Source: Brachybacterium massiliense (GTDB lineage Bacteria; Actinomycetota; Actinomycetes; Actinomycetales; Dermabacteraceae). From it: a stretch of DNA of 64,000 nt. A program made the translations under genes and the position numbers. A model generated the notes under the pieces. The model was not told the origin of the DNA. It saw only the letters and a list, made by a program, of their open reading frames with translations, and made no database searches. Positions 31,345 through 39,792 of this stretch are shown here, one piece after another (position 1 is the first letter of the stretch; each line of letters begins with the position of its first letter). The stretch is from assembly GCF_900184245.1 (NCBI RefSeq), contig NZ_FXXB01000005.1, positions 124,001-188,000 of the forward strand, given 5' to 3'.

Positions 31345-31458
31345 ATCCTTCCGTCCAGGAACCCGTGAGAGAGTGCGCGCGGAGGACATGACGCTCGTTC
31401 CCTGCGCGGGACGGCGGGGCAGTACCTCCCCGTCGGAGACGATCCCCTGAGGAGCAGG

Positions 31459-34400
31459 ATGAACCGCCTGGCCACGCTGAGCCTGAACAACCGGTCCTTC
31501 ATCGCACTGGTCTGCATCGCCGTGTCGATCATCGGCGTGTTCATCATGACCACGATGCGCCAGGAGCTCATCCCGTCGGTCTCCCTGCCCCAGATCCAGG
31601 TGATGACCACCGCACCCGGCTCGAGCTCCGAGCAGGTGCGCGACCGGATCACCGGGCCCGTCGAGCAGTCTCTCAGCGGGCTCGAGAACGTGGAGGGCAC
31701 CTCCTCGAGCTCGCAGGCCGGCATGTCGATGGTCACCGTCGAGCTCACCTACGGCAGCGACGTGGCGCGCGCCTCCAACCAGGTCGACGCCGCACTGTCC
31801 CGCATCGAGGGTCAGCTGCCGGAGGACGCGGACCCGCAGGTCATCTCCGGCGGCACGAGCGACCTGCCGGCCGTGGTGCTGTCCGTCTCCTCGGACCTGG
31901 ACCCCTCCGAGCTCGCCTCCCGCCTCGAGTCCTCGGTCACCCCGGAGCTGGAGCGCGTCAGCGGGGTCTCCTCCGTCGCCGTGATCGGTGCCCCGCAGGA
32001 GATCGTCGAGATCACCCCCGATGAGGATGCGCTGGCCGAGAACGGCCTGACCGAGAACGACATCACCACCGCCCTGGACGCCCACGGGCTGTCCCTGCCC
32101 GGGGGTTCGGTGACCGACGGCGACCGCACCCTGGACGTGGTGCTGGGCCAGAGCGTGGAGTCGCTCGAGAGCCTCGAGCAGATCGTGCTGATGCCCGCCG
32201 AGGGCGGGGAATCGGCTCAGCAGGACGAGCAGGGTCAGGACGGCCAGGCCGCCCCGGGCGCCGACGGGCAGATGCCGCAGCCCGATGCACAGCCGCAGCA
32301 GCCGGCCGAGCCGGTCACCCTCGCCGAGGTCGCGACCGTCGAGCGCACCACCCAGGAGGCCACCTCGATCTCCCGCACCAACGGGCGCGAGTCCCTGGTG
32401 CTGATGGTCACCGCGACCGTCGACGGCAACGTCGTGGACGTCTCCGAGGACGTCGAGAGCGTGCTCGCGGAGCAGCTGCCCGGCGTCGGCGGCAGCGCCG
32501 AGGCCGATGTGGTCTTCGACCAGGCGCCCTTCATCCAGGAGTCGATCCTCGCGCTCGCCGAGGAGGGCCTGCTGGGCCTGCTCTTCGCCGTCGGCGTGAT
32601 CCTGCTGTTCCTGCGCCGGGTGCGCCCCACGGTGGTCACCGCGATCTCGATCCCCACCTCGCTGCTGATCGCCTTCATCGGCATGTACGTCACCGGGTAC
32701 ACGCTGAACATGCTCACCCTCGCGGCGCTGACGATCTCGATCGGCCGCGTGGTCGACGACTCGATCGTGGTGATCGAGAACATCACCCGCCACCTCGCCT
32801 ACGGCAAGACCAAGCGCCGGGCGATCCTCGACGGCGTCGCGGAGGTCGCCGGCGCGATCACCGCCTCCACGCTCGCGACCGTGGTGGTGTTCCTGCCCGT
32901 CGCCGTGGTCGCGGGCATGGCCGGGGAGCTGTTCCGGCCCTTCGCGCTCACCGTCGGCATCGCGATGATGTCCTCCCTGCTGGTGGCGCTGACGATCGTG
33001 CCCGTGCTCGCGTACTGGTTCCTCAAGGTGCCGAAGGGTCATGAGGAGGTCGACCCCGACGATGCCGCCGAGGTCGCCGCGATCCGCGAGCAGGCGGAGG
33101 CGAAGGAGGAGGGCACCTGGCTGCACCGGATGTACGCCCCCGTGCTGCGCCTGGTCCTGGACACCCTCCCGCGCCGCCTGCTCACCGTGGGCGCCTCGAT
33201 CCTGGTGCTCGTGGGCACCGTGTTCCTGATCCCGCTGGTGAACGTCAACTTCCTCGGCGACACCGGCCAGAACATCGCCTCGCTCACCCAGACCCTCCCG
33301 GCGGGCACCGACCTCGAGCAGTCCTCCGAGAAGGCCACCGAGTCCGAGGAGGCGCTGCTGGAGATCGAGGGCGTCCAGACGGTGCAGACCACCATCGGCG
33401 GCGGACAGTTCGGCTTCGGCGGCGGCAGCGGGAACGAGGTCAGCTTCTCGATCACCACCGACCCCGACGCCGACCAGCAGGCGCTGCTCGACGAGATGGT
33501 CGCCGCGCTCGAGGAGCTGCCGGAGCCCGGCACGATCGAAGCGGCCGACATCGCCTCGCCCACCGGCTCGAACTCCGTGGACATCCTCATCACCGGCCCC
33601 ACCGCCGACGCCCGCCAGGAGGCGAACGACGCGCTCCTGGCCGAGCTCGACCCGGTCCCCAGCGGTGTCTCCGAGGTCACCAGCGACCTGCAGGCCGATC
33701 AGCCCACCGCCGTGGTGACGGTGGACCGCGAGGCCGCCGCGCAGCTGGGGCTGACCGAGGAGGCCGTGATCGGCATGGTCGCCCAGCAGATGTACCCCGG
33801 CGCGGTCGGCACGATCACGCTGGACGACAACGAGCTGGACATCCACGTCGCCACGGGCGACGGCATCGAGACCTTCGACCAGCTGCGGGACATCCAGCTG
33901 ATGGGCTCGATCCCGCTCGAGGACGTCGCGAGCGTCGAGGAGGAGCTCTCACGCCCCTCGATCGCCACCCAGGATAGCCTGGAGACCGTCACCGTGTCGG
34001 TCACCCCCGAGGGGGAGAACGTCTCGCCCGCGACCGAGGCCGCGAACGCCGCGATCGAGGCTGCGGAGCTGCCCGAGGGCGTCGAGGCCACCGTGGGCGG
34101 CACCGCCGCGGACATCGACGAGACCTTCGGCCAGCTCGGCGTCGCCATGCTCGCCGCGATCCTGCTGGTGTACGTGCTGCTGGTGTGGATCTTCAAGTCG
34201 CTGATCCAGCCGCTGATCCTGCTGGTCTCGATCCCCTTCGCGGCGACCGGCTCGTTGGGTCTGCTGCTGATCACCGGGGTGCCGCTGGGCCTGCCCTCGA
34301 TGATCGGTCTGCTGATGCTGGTGGGCGTCGTGGTCACCAACGCGATCGTGCTGATCGACCTGGTCAACCAGTACCGGCGCGCGGGCATGAGCCTCGACGA

Positions 34401-34848
34401 GGCGCTGCACGAGGGCTCCGCGAAGCGCCTGCGCCCGATCCTGATGACCGCCGCCGCGACCATCTTCGCGCTGATCCCGATGGCGCTGGGCATCACCGGC
34501 AACGGCGGGTTCATCGCCCAGCCGCTGGCCGTGGTGGTCATCGGCGGCCTGATCTCCTCGACGCTGCTGACCCTGGTGATCGTGCCGGTGCTCTACCGCA
34601 TGGCCGAGGGCCCGGGGGAGCGCAGGCGCCTGCGCGAGGAGGCCGCCCAGGCCGAGCTGCGCGAGAAGCGCGCGAAGGCCGAGGCGCAGAAGCGTGCCCA
34701 GCAACGCGCCCAGGAGCGGACCGCCACCGCAGAGACCGCCCAGGGTGCCGCCGTGACCACGGCTCCGGCGACCGATGATCCCCGCGGCTCGCTCAAGGAG
34801 CGCGGCGGCATCGTGGGGATCGTCAGGCGTCGGCTGGGCCGGGGCTGA
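31459..34848 (+). CDS. RND-family efflux permease (AcrB/SwrC-like)
   Basis: An 1129-residue protein with the RND plan: one helix, a large outer loop, six helices, a second outer loop and further helices. The proton-relay motif GRVVDDSIVVIEN (about residues 429-441) carries the paired Asp of the HAE group. VGVVVTNAIVLIDLVNQYRRAG is the matching late helix. The first outer loop holds a Gln/Gly/Pro-rich insertion (about residues 250-285) that is probably disordered. The C-terminal 90 residues are a charged cytoplasmic tail rich in Arg, Gln and Ala. GAGGAGCAGG precedes the ATG. Gram-positive members such as SwrC export lipids or lipopeptides without an outer-membrane channel. Confidence 0.9.
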   Translation: MNRLATLSLNNRSFIALVCIAVSIIGVFIMTTMRQELIPSVSLPQIQVMTTAPGSSSEQVRDRITGPVEQSLSGLENVEGTSSSSQAGMSMVTVELTYGSDVARASNQVDAALSRIEGQLPEDADPQVISGGTSDLPAVVLSVSSDLDPSELASRLESSVTPELERVSGVSSVAVIGAPQEIVEITPDEDALAENGLTENDITTALDAHGLSLPGGSVTDGDRTLDVVLGQSVESLESLEQIVLMPAEGGESAQQDEQGQDGQAAPGADGQMPQPDAQPQQPAEPVTLAEVATVERTTQEATSISRTNGRESLVLMVTATVDGNVVDVSEDVESVLAEQLPGVGGSAEADVVFDQAPFIQESILALAEEGLLGLLFAVGVILLFLRRVRPTVVTAISIPTSLLIAFIGMYVTGYTLNMLTLAALTISIGRVVDDSIVVIENITRHLAYGKTKRRAILDGVAEVAGAITASTLATVVVFLPVAVVAGMAGELFRPFALTVGIAMMSSLLVALTIVPVLAYWFLKVPKGHEEVDPDDAAEVAAIREQAEAKEEGTWLHRMYAPVLRLVLDTLPRRLLTVGASILVLVGTVFLIPLVNVNFLGDTGQNIASLTQTLPAGTDLEQSSEKATESEEALLEIEGVQTVQTTIGGGQFGFGGGSGNEVSFSITTDPDADQQALLDEMVAALEELPEPGTIEAADIASPTGSNSVDILITGPTADARQEANDALLAELDPVPSGVSEVTSDLQADQPTAVVTVDREAAAQLGLTEEAVIGMVAQQMYPGAVGTITLDDNELDIHVATGDGIETFDQLRDIQLMGSIPLEDVASVEEELSRPSIATQDSLETVTVSVTPEGENVSPATEAANAAIEAAELPEGVEATVGGTAADIDETFGQLGVAMLAAILLVYVLLVWIFKSLIQPLILLVSIPFAATGSLGLLLITGVPLGLPSMIGLLMLVGVVVTNAIVLIDLVNQYRRAGMSLDEALHEGSAKRLRPILMTAAATIFALIPMALGITGNGGFIAQPLAVVVIGGLISSTLLTLVIVPVLYRMAEGPGERRRLREEAAQAELREKRAKAEAQKRAQQRAQERTATAETAQGAAVTTAPATDDPRGSLKERGGIVGIVRRRLGRG

Positions 34849-34854
34849 CGTGAC

Positions 34855-34880
34855 GGGCGGGGCGGCGCCGAGCCCCGCCC
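34855..34880. terminator. GC-rich hairpin between the RND gene and the histidine kinase gene
   Basis: GGGCGGGGC pairs perfectly with GCCCCGCCC around an 8-nt loop, right after the RND stop and before the -10 box of the kinase gene. It suggests at least partial separation of the two transcripts. Confidence 0.55.
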
Positions 34881-34888
34881 CCGTCGCC

Positions 34889-34894
34889 TACCAT
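34889..34894 (+). promoter_or_regulatory. -10 box TACCAT, leaderless kinase start
   Basis: TACCAT ends 7 nt before the ATG at 34902. The other candidate ATG at 34893 overlaps this box, so 34902 is the likely start. Confidence 0.45.
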
Positions 34895-34901
34895 GCGCAC
34901 C

Positions 34902-36482
34902 ATGCCCCAGCCGCGCCTGCGTCAGCGCTTCACCGATCTGCTCACCCGCGGGTGGTCGGTGCGGATGCGCGTGCTCACGGTGATGATGGCGTTCATGGCG
35001 GTGGGCCTGGCGGTGACCGGCGTGCTCACCTACGCGGCGCAGTTCCGCGCGCTCGAGCAGCGCATCAACGCCGAGCTGTGGCAGGAGCACAGCGAGCTGA
35101 TCCTGATCGCCGAGGCGACCGATGAGGCCGGCGGCCCGGCGCACACCACGGTGGAGAGCGTGCTGCTGCAGGCCACGGAGTCCGCGGCCCCGTCGGACTA
35201 TGAATCCGTGATCACCTTCCTCGATGACGAGCCGCTCTACCAGCCGCAGGCGCAGGACTTCGCGATGCTGCCGCGGGACTCCCCGGATTCCCCGCAGGTG
35301 CGCGATAAGCTGCTGGCGGCCCATCAGCCGCAGAGGTCGGTGATCGTGCCGCTCGAGGCGCATGGCCGGGACCTGCAGGTGCTGATCGCCTCGGTGAACG
35401 TCGAGGGGGACCAGGCGCAGGGCGTCTTCGTGGTCGCCAACGACATCGGCGCCCAGCGGCGCGACCTGTGGCAGAGCGTGTTCACCTTCGCGGCGCTGTC
35501 CGTGATCACCCTGCTGATCGCCGGCTGGGTGGGGTACGTGGTGACGGGGCGGCTGCTGCGTCCCCTCGAGGATCTGCGCTCGGCCACCGAGCAGATCACC
35601 GTCGAGGATCTCGAGTACCGCGTGCCCGTCCCCGATGAGCGGGACGACATCGCCGCGCTCGCGCAGAACTTCAACCGGATGCTCGCGCGCATCCAGGCGG
35701 GTTTCTCCGAGCAGCGCCGGTTCATGAGCGATGTGGGCCATGAGCTGCGCACACCGCTGACGATCGTGCGCGGCACCCTGGAGACCACCGATGTCGACGA
35801 CGTCGAGGACGTGCGCGAGGCCCACGGCATCGCGATCGAGGAGCTGGATCGGATGGGGCGCGTGGTCGGCGACCTCTCGGAGCTCGCGGCCTCCACCCGC
35901 CCCGACTACGTCAAGCCCCGTCCCCTGGACCTCGCGGCCTTCACCCGCTCCGCCTTCGCCCGCATCGAGCACATCGCCCCGCGCGACTGGATCCTCGCCC
36001 GGAGCGTCGACGTGGTGGCCGACGCCGACGAACAGCGCCTCACCCAGGCGGTCGTCCAGCTGGCCGCGAACGCAGTGCGCTACAGCGAGGAGGGCAGCCG
36101 GATCCGCTTCGGCGTGGACCGGGTGCTGGGACCGGAGGGCCCCGAGATCCACGTGAGCGTGCAGGATGAGGGCATCGGCATCGAGCCCGAGGATCAGCGG
36201 CGCATCTTCGAGCGCTTCACCCGAGTGGACGGCAGTCGCGGCTCCGGCACGGGCCTGGGGCTGCCGATCGTGCTCGCGATCGCCGAGGGTCACGACGGTG
36301 TGGTGCGCCTGCTGTCCCAGCCCGGCCGGGGCTCGACCTTCACCATCGTGTTCCCGCAGTTCGCCGCCGGGGACCGGGCCGAGACGGACGGTGAGACCCC
36401 GTCGGCCCCCGCAGGCGATACTGGCACGGAGGGGCCCGGCCCCGCACAGACCCCCACCGCATCCAGGAAGGACCAGGCATGA
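34902..36482 (+). CDS. Sensor histidine kinase
   Basis: A 526-residue two-component sensor. A membrane helix (about residues 24-46), an outer sensing domain (about 47-195), and a second helix (about 196-218) come first. Then come a HAMP domain, a phosphoacceptor site (H280 in DVGHELRTPLT), and an ATPase domain with the N box (QLAANAVRYSEEGS), DEGIGIEPE and GTGLGLPI. The C-terminal about 45 residues are Thr/Pro/Gly-rich and probably disordered. Its stop overlaps the start of the response regulator gene (ATGA). Since it follows an RND exporter gene, it may sense envelope stress or an exported compound. Confidence 0.93.
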   Translation: MPQPRLRQRFTDLLTRGWSVRMRVLTVMMAFMAVGLAVTGVLTYAAQFRALEQRINAELWQEHSELILIAEATDEAGGPAHTTVESVLLQATESAAPSDYESVITFLDDEPLYQPQAQDFAMLPRDSPDSPQVRDKLLAAHQPQRSVIVPLEAHGRDLQVLIASVNVEGDQAQGVFVVANDIGAQRRDLWQSVFTFAALSVITLLIAGWVGYVVTGRLLRPLEDLRSATEQITVEDLEYRVPVPDERDDIAALAQNFNRMLARIQAGFSEQRRFMSDVGHELRTPLTIVRGTLETTDVDDVEDVREAHGIAIEELDRMGRVVGDLSELAASTRPDYVKPRPLDLAAFTRSAFARIEHIAPRDWILARSVDVVADADEQRLTQAVVQLAANAVRYSEEGSRIRFGVDRVLGPEGPEIHVSVQDEGIGIEPEDQRRIFERFTRVDGSRGSGTGLGLPIVLAIAEGHDGVVRLLSQPGRGSTFTIVFPQFAAGDRAETDGETPSAPAGDTGTEGPGPAQTPTASRKDQA

Positions 36483-37168
36483 GGATCCTCATCGCCGAGG
36501 ACGAGGCGCGCATCGCACGGTTCATGGAGCGCGGGCTGAAGGCCAACGGCTACGCCTCCACGGTGGTGGAGGACGGCATCTCCGCCCTCGACCTCGCCTC
36601 GAGCGGCGACTTCGACCTGCTGATCCTCGACGTGGGACTGCCCCGCATGGACGGCTTCCAGGTGCTGAGGGCCCTGCGGGCGATGGACGTGCAGATCCCG
36701 ATCCTGATGGTCACCGCCCGCACGGGTGTGGACGACACCGTCCAGGGGCTCGAGGGCGGCGCGAACGACTACATCGCCAAGCCCTTCCGCTTCGAGGAGC
36801 TGCTGGCCCGCGTGAAGCTGCGCGCCCGCGAGGCCAGCGCGGGAGCGGGCAGCGTGAGCGCGGACGTGCTCGAGCTGGGGGACCTCTCGCTGGATCTGCG
36901 CTCCAGGATCGCGACCTGCACGGTGGACGGCGAGACCCGCTCGGTCGAACTGTCCTCGCGCGAGTTCACGATGGCGCGCGTGTTCCTGGAGAACCCCTCC
37001 CAGGTGCTCACCCGGGACCTGCTGCTGTCCAAGGTGTGGGGCTACGACTACGACGGCGCCTCGAACGTGGTGGACGTGTACGTGGGGTACCTGCGCGGCA
37101 AGCTCGGCGCGGCGCGCCTGGTGACGGTGCGCGGCGCCGGCTACAAGCTGGTCGATCCCACCGCATGA
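36479..37168 (+). CDS. OmpR/PhoB-type response regulator
   Basis: A 229-residue DNA-binding regulator, partner of the kinase just upstream and translationally coupled to it. The receiver domain has the acidic pair near residue 8 (IAEDEAR), the phospho-acceptor D51 in LLILDVGLPRMDG, and the conserved Lys in YIAKPF. The C-terminal winged helix (about residues 130-225) contains LSSREFTMARVFLENP, LLLSKVWGYD and VDVYVGYLRGKL. Likely targets include the RND gene, but no repeated binding site could be identified with confidence. Confidence 0.94.
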   Translation: MRILIAEDEARIARFMERGLKANGYASTVVEDGISALDLASSGDFDLLILDVGLPRMDGFQVLRALRAMDVQIPILMVTARTGVDDTVQGLEGGANDYIAKPFRFEELLARVKLRAREASAGAGSVSADVLELGDLSLDLRSRIATCTVDGETRSVELSSREFTMARVFLENPSQVLTRDLLLSKVWGYDYDGASNVVDVYVGYLRGKLGAARLVTVRGAGYKLVDPTA

Positions 37169-37238
37169 GCTGCTGCGTCGCAGGTCACCACCGTGATGAG
37201 AGAGCCCTCATGGCGCCTTCACCGACATCTCATCGCAG

Positions 37239-37718
37239 GTGGCGATGATGCCTGACATGAAGACTCTGCGGGTGATCGGCATCCTCGCGGTCATCGCGCT
37301 CGCGGTGATCGCGGTGACCGTGCTGCCCTCGTCCGACGGCCTCCCGGCCGCGCGGGAGGGCATCGTCGTGGGCGAGAAATCTGCTGCCGGGGACCGCTCC
37401 GCCGCCGTGGAGCAGGGGGCCGACGGGGGCGCGATCGCACTGCCCGAGGCCAGTGCTGCAGGCGGCACGCCATCCGAACCCGAGGTGGGCACCATGGAGG
37501 CCGAGCCCTCACCCACGCCGGCGCCGAAGCCCGCCCCGGCCCCTGCGCCGAGCGGCGGGGACTCCGGCAGCTCCTCCACCAGCAGCTCACGCACCGCCGA
37601 GCCACAGCCCACGCGTCCCTCGGGCGTGTGCGAATGGGACGACGGCGAGCTCGACTGCGATGACGACGATGACGATGACGATGATGACGACGATGATGAC
37701 GACGACGATGACGACTGA
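37239..37718 (+). CDS. Secreted or membrane-anchored small protein with poly-aspartate C-terminus
   Basis: Up to 159 residues from a GTG; in-frame ATG codons at 37245, 37248 and 37257 are alternatives. A signal-like helix (TLRVIGILAVIALAVIAVTV) is followed by a Pro/Ala/Ser-rich spacer. The end has two Cys (SGVCEWDDGELDC) and then 19 consecutive Asp residues. The Asp run could bind Ca2+ or other cations at the cell surface. The run is encoded by mixed GAT and GAC codons, so it is not a simple dinucleotide slip. No homologue is recognised. It may belong to the two-component regulon because it follows directly. Confidence 0.6.
   Translation: MAMMPDMKTLRVIGILAVIALAVIAVTVLPSSDGLPAAREGIVVGEKSAAGDRSAAVEQGADGGAIALPEASAAGGTPSEPEVGTMEAEPSPTPAPKPAPAPAPSGGDSGSSSTSSSRTAEPQPTRPSGVCEWDDGELDCDDDDDDDDDDDDDDDDDDD
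37659..37715 (+). repeat. GAY trinucleotide tract coding for 19 Asp
   Basis: Nineteen consecutive GAT/GAC codons end at the stop. Tracts like this can change length by replication slippage in steps of three, which would keep the frame. Confidence 0.9.
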
Positions 37719-37749
37719 GCGGCGCCGCGGCGCCTGACTCCCACCGCAC

Positions 37750-37777
37750 CCGTCGGCCGGGCCTCCGGCCCCGACGG
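37750..37777. terminator. Bidirectional hairpin terminator
   Basis: CCGTCGG pairs with CCGACGG and CCGG with CCGG inside, with a 2-nt bulge and a GCCT loop. It lies between the poly-Asp gene and the convergent diiron gene. Confidence 0.6.
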
Positions 37778-37785
37778 CCCCGACC

Positions 37786-38574
37786 TCAGGCGGGCACGCC
37801 GAGCCGCGCGAAGGCGCTGCGGAAGATCGTCAGCCCGTCCAGCCCGGGCAGTTTCTGGATCCGCTTGTCGAGCTTGTCCATCTCGTCGCCGTGGCCGCCG
37901 AAGAGGTGGCCCATCACGTGCCGCACCTCGGACTCGTCCATCATGCCGCTGCCCACGGGCTTCCAGACCCGGGACATGACCATCCGCACGATTTTCTGCG
38001 CTGTCTGGGAGGCCTCGAGCCGCTCACGGCCCTGGGTGGTGTAGAACGCGACGTGGCGGGTCTCCTGCTGGGCGATGCGCTTCAGCAACGGGGACAGGGC
38101 GGGGTGATCGGTCATCGCGGAGAGCCGACGGTAGGCCGCCACCGCGGAGAGCTCGTTGGCGGCGCCCCACACCATGTGCACGGCCACGAAGTCGGTGCCG
38201 GCGAGGTTGGTGAGCACCGACTGCTTCAGCGGGCCCAGCGCCCCCATCCAGCCCAGCTTCTCCCGCTTCGCCTTCACCTCGTCGTAGTCCACGATGATCC
38301 CGTGGCGCGCCAGGACCATCGACAGCGCCTCGCCGTGCCAGAACTCCTCGCGGTTCCACATGGTCATGAAACCGCCGGCATCCTCCTCGCGATGGGAGGG
38401 GGTCACGAGCAGATCCCGCAGGAAGCAGGAGGTGTGGTACTCGACGTCGCACATGTAGCGCAGCGAGCGCAGCGTCTGGGCGTCCAGGGGCTGCGACTCG
38501 AAGGTGTCGAAGTCGAGGTCCTCGTACTTGACGGGCACCGAGGTCTGTGCGAACTGCTCGAGGTCGAAGGCCAT
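37786..38574 (-). CDS. Ferritin-like diiron protein (acyl-ACP-desaturase-like fold)
   Basis: A 262-residue helical protein with a complete diiron ligand set spaced as in R2/desaturase enzymes. The ligands are E45, E77-x-x-H80 (REEFWHGEAL), E141 (ANELSAVAAY) and E171-x-x-H174 (QETRHVAFY). GAGGAGG lies before the ATG. Proteins of this type use O2 for oxidation, desaturation or hydroxylation of bound substrates; the actual substrate here is unknown. The stop of the upstream gene is 1 nt before this start region, and its product is a divergent copy of this protein without most iron ligands. The two are very likely co-expressed and may form a complex. Confidence 0.78.
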   Translation of the reverse strand: MAFDLEQFAQTSVPVKYEDLDFDTFESQPLDAQTLRSLRYMCDVEYHTSCFLRDLLVTPSHREEDAGGFMTMWNREEFWHGEALSMVLARHGIIVDYDEVKAKREKLGWMGALGPLKQSVLTNLAGTDFVAVHMVWGAANELSAVAAYRRLSAMTDHPALSPLLKRIAQQETRHVAFYTTQGRERLEASQTAQKIVRMVMSRVWKPVGSGMMDESEVRHVMGHLFGGHGDEMDKLDKRIQKLPGLDGLTIFRSAFARLGVPA

Positions 38575-38575
38575 G

Positions 38576-39568
38576 TCATCCTCCTCGCGGCAGTGAGCTG
38601 AGGTGTGGGTCCGGAAGGTCTGGGCCGGGCAGTAGGCGCGTGACCTCGAACCGGGCGCGCCGGAGAGCGGCGCGATCGGCGGCGGTCTCGCCGAGGATCC
38701 GCAGCGCGGCGGACAGGTCCGGATCGGGCACCCCGCCTCCTGCGAGTGGGGAGCCCAGAGCCAGCACCAGGCGGGCAGCAGCGGCCTCGCGGCGCGATCG
38801 GTTCACCCGGGCGATCGCCTCGGCGGTGAAGAAGTCGACGGAGGCCTGATGACGCTCCGCCACCAGTTCGAGGACCCGGCGGGCCTCCCCGTCGAGCCGC
38901 TGTGCGAGGAGCAGCAGTGCCGCCTGCAGGGACGCTTCCTGGATCGCCATCCGCGCCATGTGCCCGGCGGGGACGGCCTCGCCGCCCAGGCCCGTCCACA
39001 GCGGGCTCAGCAGCGGCTGGAGGCGATCGATGTGGATCCTGCGCAGCACGTGCACGGGGCGGGGCCGGGACCGGGGGACCGGCCGGACGGTCGGAGCGTC
39101 CCCGGTGAGCACATCCCGCAGGGCGCGGGACTGCCAGAAGCGGTCCACCATCCAGGTGGCGAGGAAGGCGGTGATCCGGGCCTCGTTGCCGGTGGTCGTC
39201 GAGAGCATCGCCCGGGACTCCGCGAGCGCCGAGGACTCCAGGCGCTGCAGCACGCCCAGCGCCAGGCGCTCCTGCGGTCCGAGCGGTGCCTCGGCCACGA
39301 GCAGTGCGGTGTCCACCTCGAGCCGGGAGGAGCCTCGGCGCACGTAGGCGTCGACGTCGACGTCGGTGCGCAGCACGGGGGTGACGGTGCGATCGAAGTG
39401 GAGATGCCCCGCGAAGGGCCCGCTGCGGGGCTGCGGCAGCGGCAGCTCGGCGGGGCGCAGGGCGGCCCGGAGGCGACCCAGGTCCGGATCGCGGCATGAG
39501 GATCGGGGGTCGGGGGAGGGGACGACGAGGTCGTGGGGCTCCCTGCCAGATCCACTGCCACAGTCCAC
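38576..39568 (-). CDS. Degenerate ferritin-like paralogue, partner of the diiron protein
   Basis: A 330-residue protein from a GTG; the N-terminus is uncertain. Its middle aligns by eye with the neighbouring diiron protein: FLATWMVDRFWQSRAL against FMTMWNREEFWHGEAL, and HMARMAIQEASLQAAL against HMVWGAANELSAVAAY. ERHQASVDFFTAE aligns with QETRHVAFYTTQ. The four residues of the two ExxH motifs are replaced, while the Glu equivalent to E141 remains. It may be a non-catalytic partner. The first about 50 residues include a peptide (DLGRLRAALRPAELPLP) also encoded by the divergent gene at 39663, from a 68-bp inverted repeat. Confidence 0.6.
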   Translation of the reverse strand: MDCGSGSGREPHDLVVPSPDPRSSCRDPDLGRLRAALRPAELPLPQPRSGPFAGHLHFDRTVTPVLRTDVDVDAYVRRGSSRLEVDTALLVAEAPLGPQERLALGVLQRLESSALAESRAMLSTTTGNEARITAFLATWMVDRFWQSRALRDVLTGDAPTVRPVPRSRPRPVHVLRRIHIDRLQPLLSPLWTGLGGEAVPAGHMARMAIQEASLQAALLLLAQRLDGEARRVLELVAERHQASVDFFTAEAIARVNRSRREAAAARLVLALGSPLAGGGVPDPDLSAALRILGETAADRAALRRARFEVTRLLPGPDLPDPHLSSLPRGG

Positions 39569-39792
39569 CTCTTCTGCTCACCTGGCCCGTACGGGCCTCG
39601 GTCATTGTACGGAGGACAGGTGTTCATGTGCTGATCGGGCCGTGCTTGGTAAGTTCAAGGCTGTGATCACTCCCGGTGCCTCCTCGCTCCCGGGCCCCGA
39701 CAGTGACATGGTCGGCCACGACCTTCCGGACCTGGGTCGCCTCCGGGCCGCCCTGCGCCCCGCCGAGCTGCCGCTGCCGCACCCCCGCAGCG
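39421..39792. repeat. 68-bp inverted repeat flanking 236 bp
   Basis: Arms at 39421-39488 and 39725-39792 are reverse complements with one mismatch (67/68). Each arm lies inside the coding start of one of two divergent genes, in the same frame, so both proteins begin with the same peptide. The 236-bp spacer holds both start codons and promoters. Confidence 0.93.
39650..39655 (+). promoter_or_regulatory. -10 box TAAGTT, leaderless GTG start
   Basis: TAAGTT ends 7 nt before the GTG at 39663. It favours this start over the ATG at 39708 and lies in the spacer of the inverted repeat. Confidence 0.45.
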
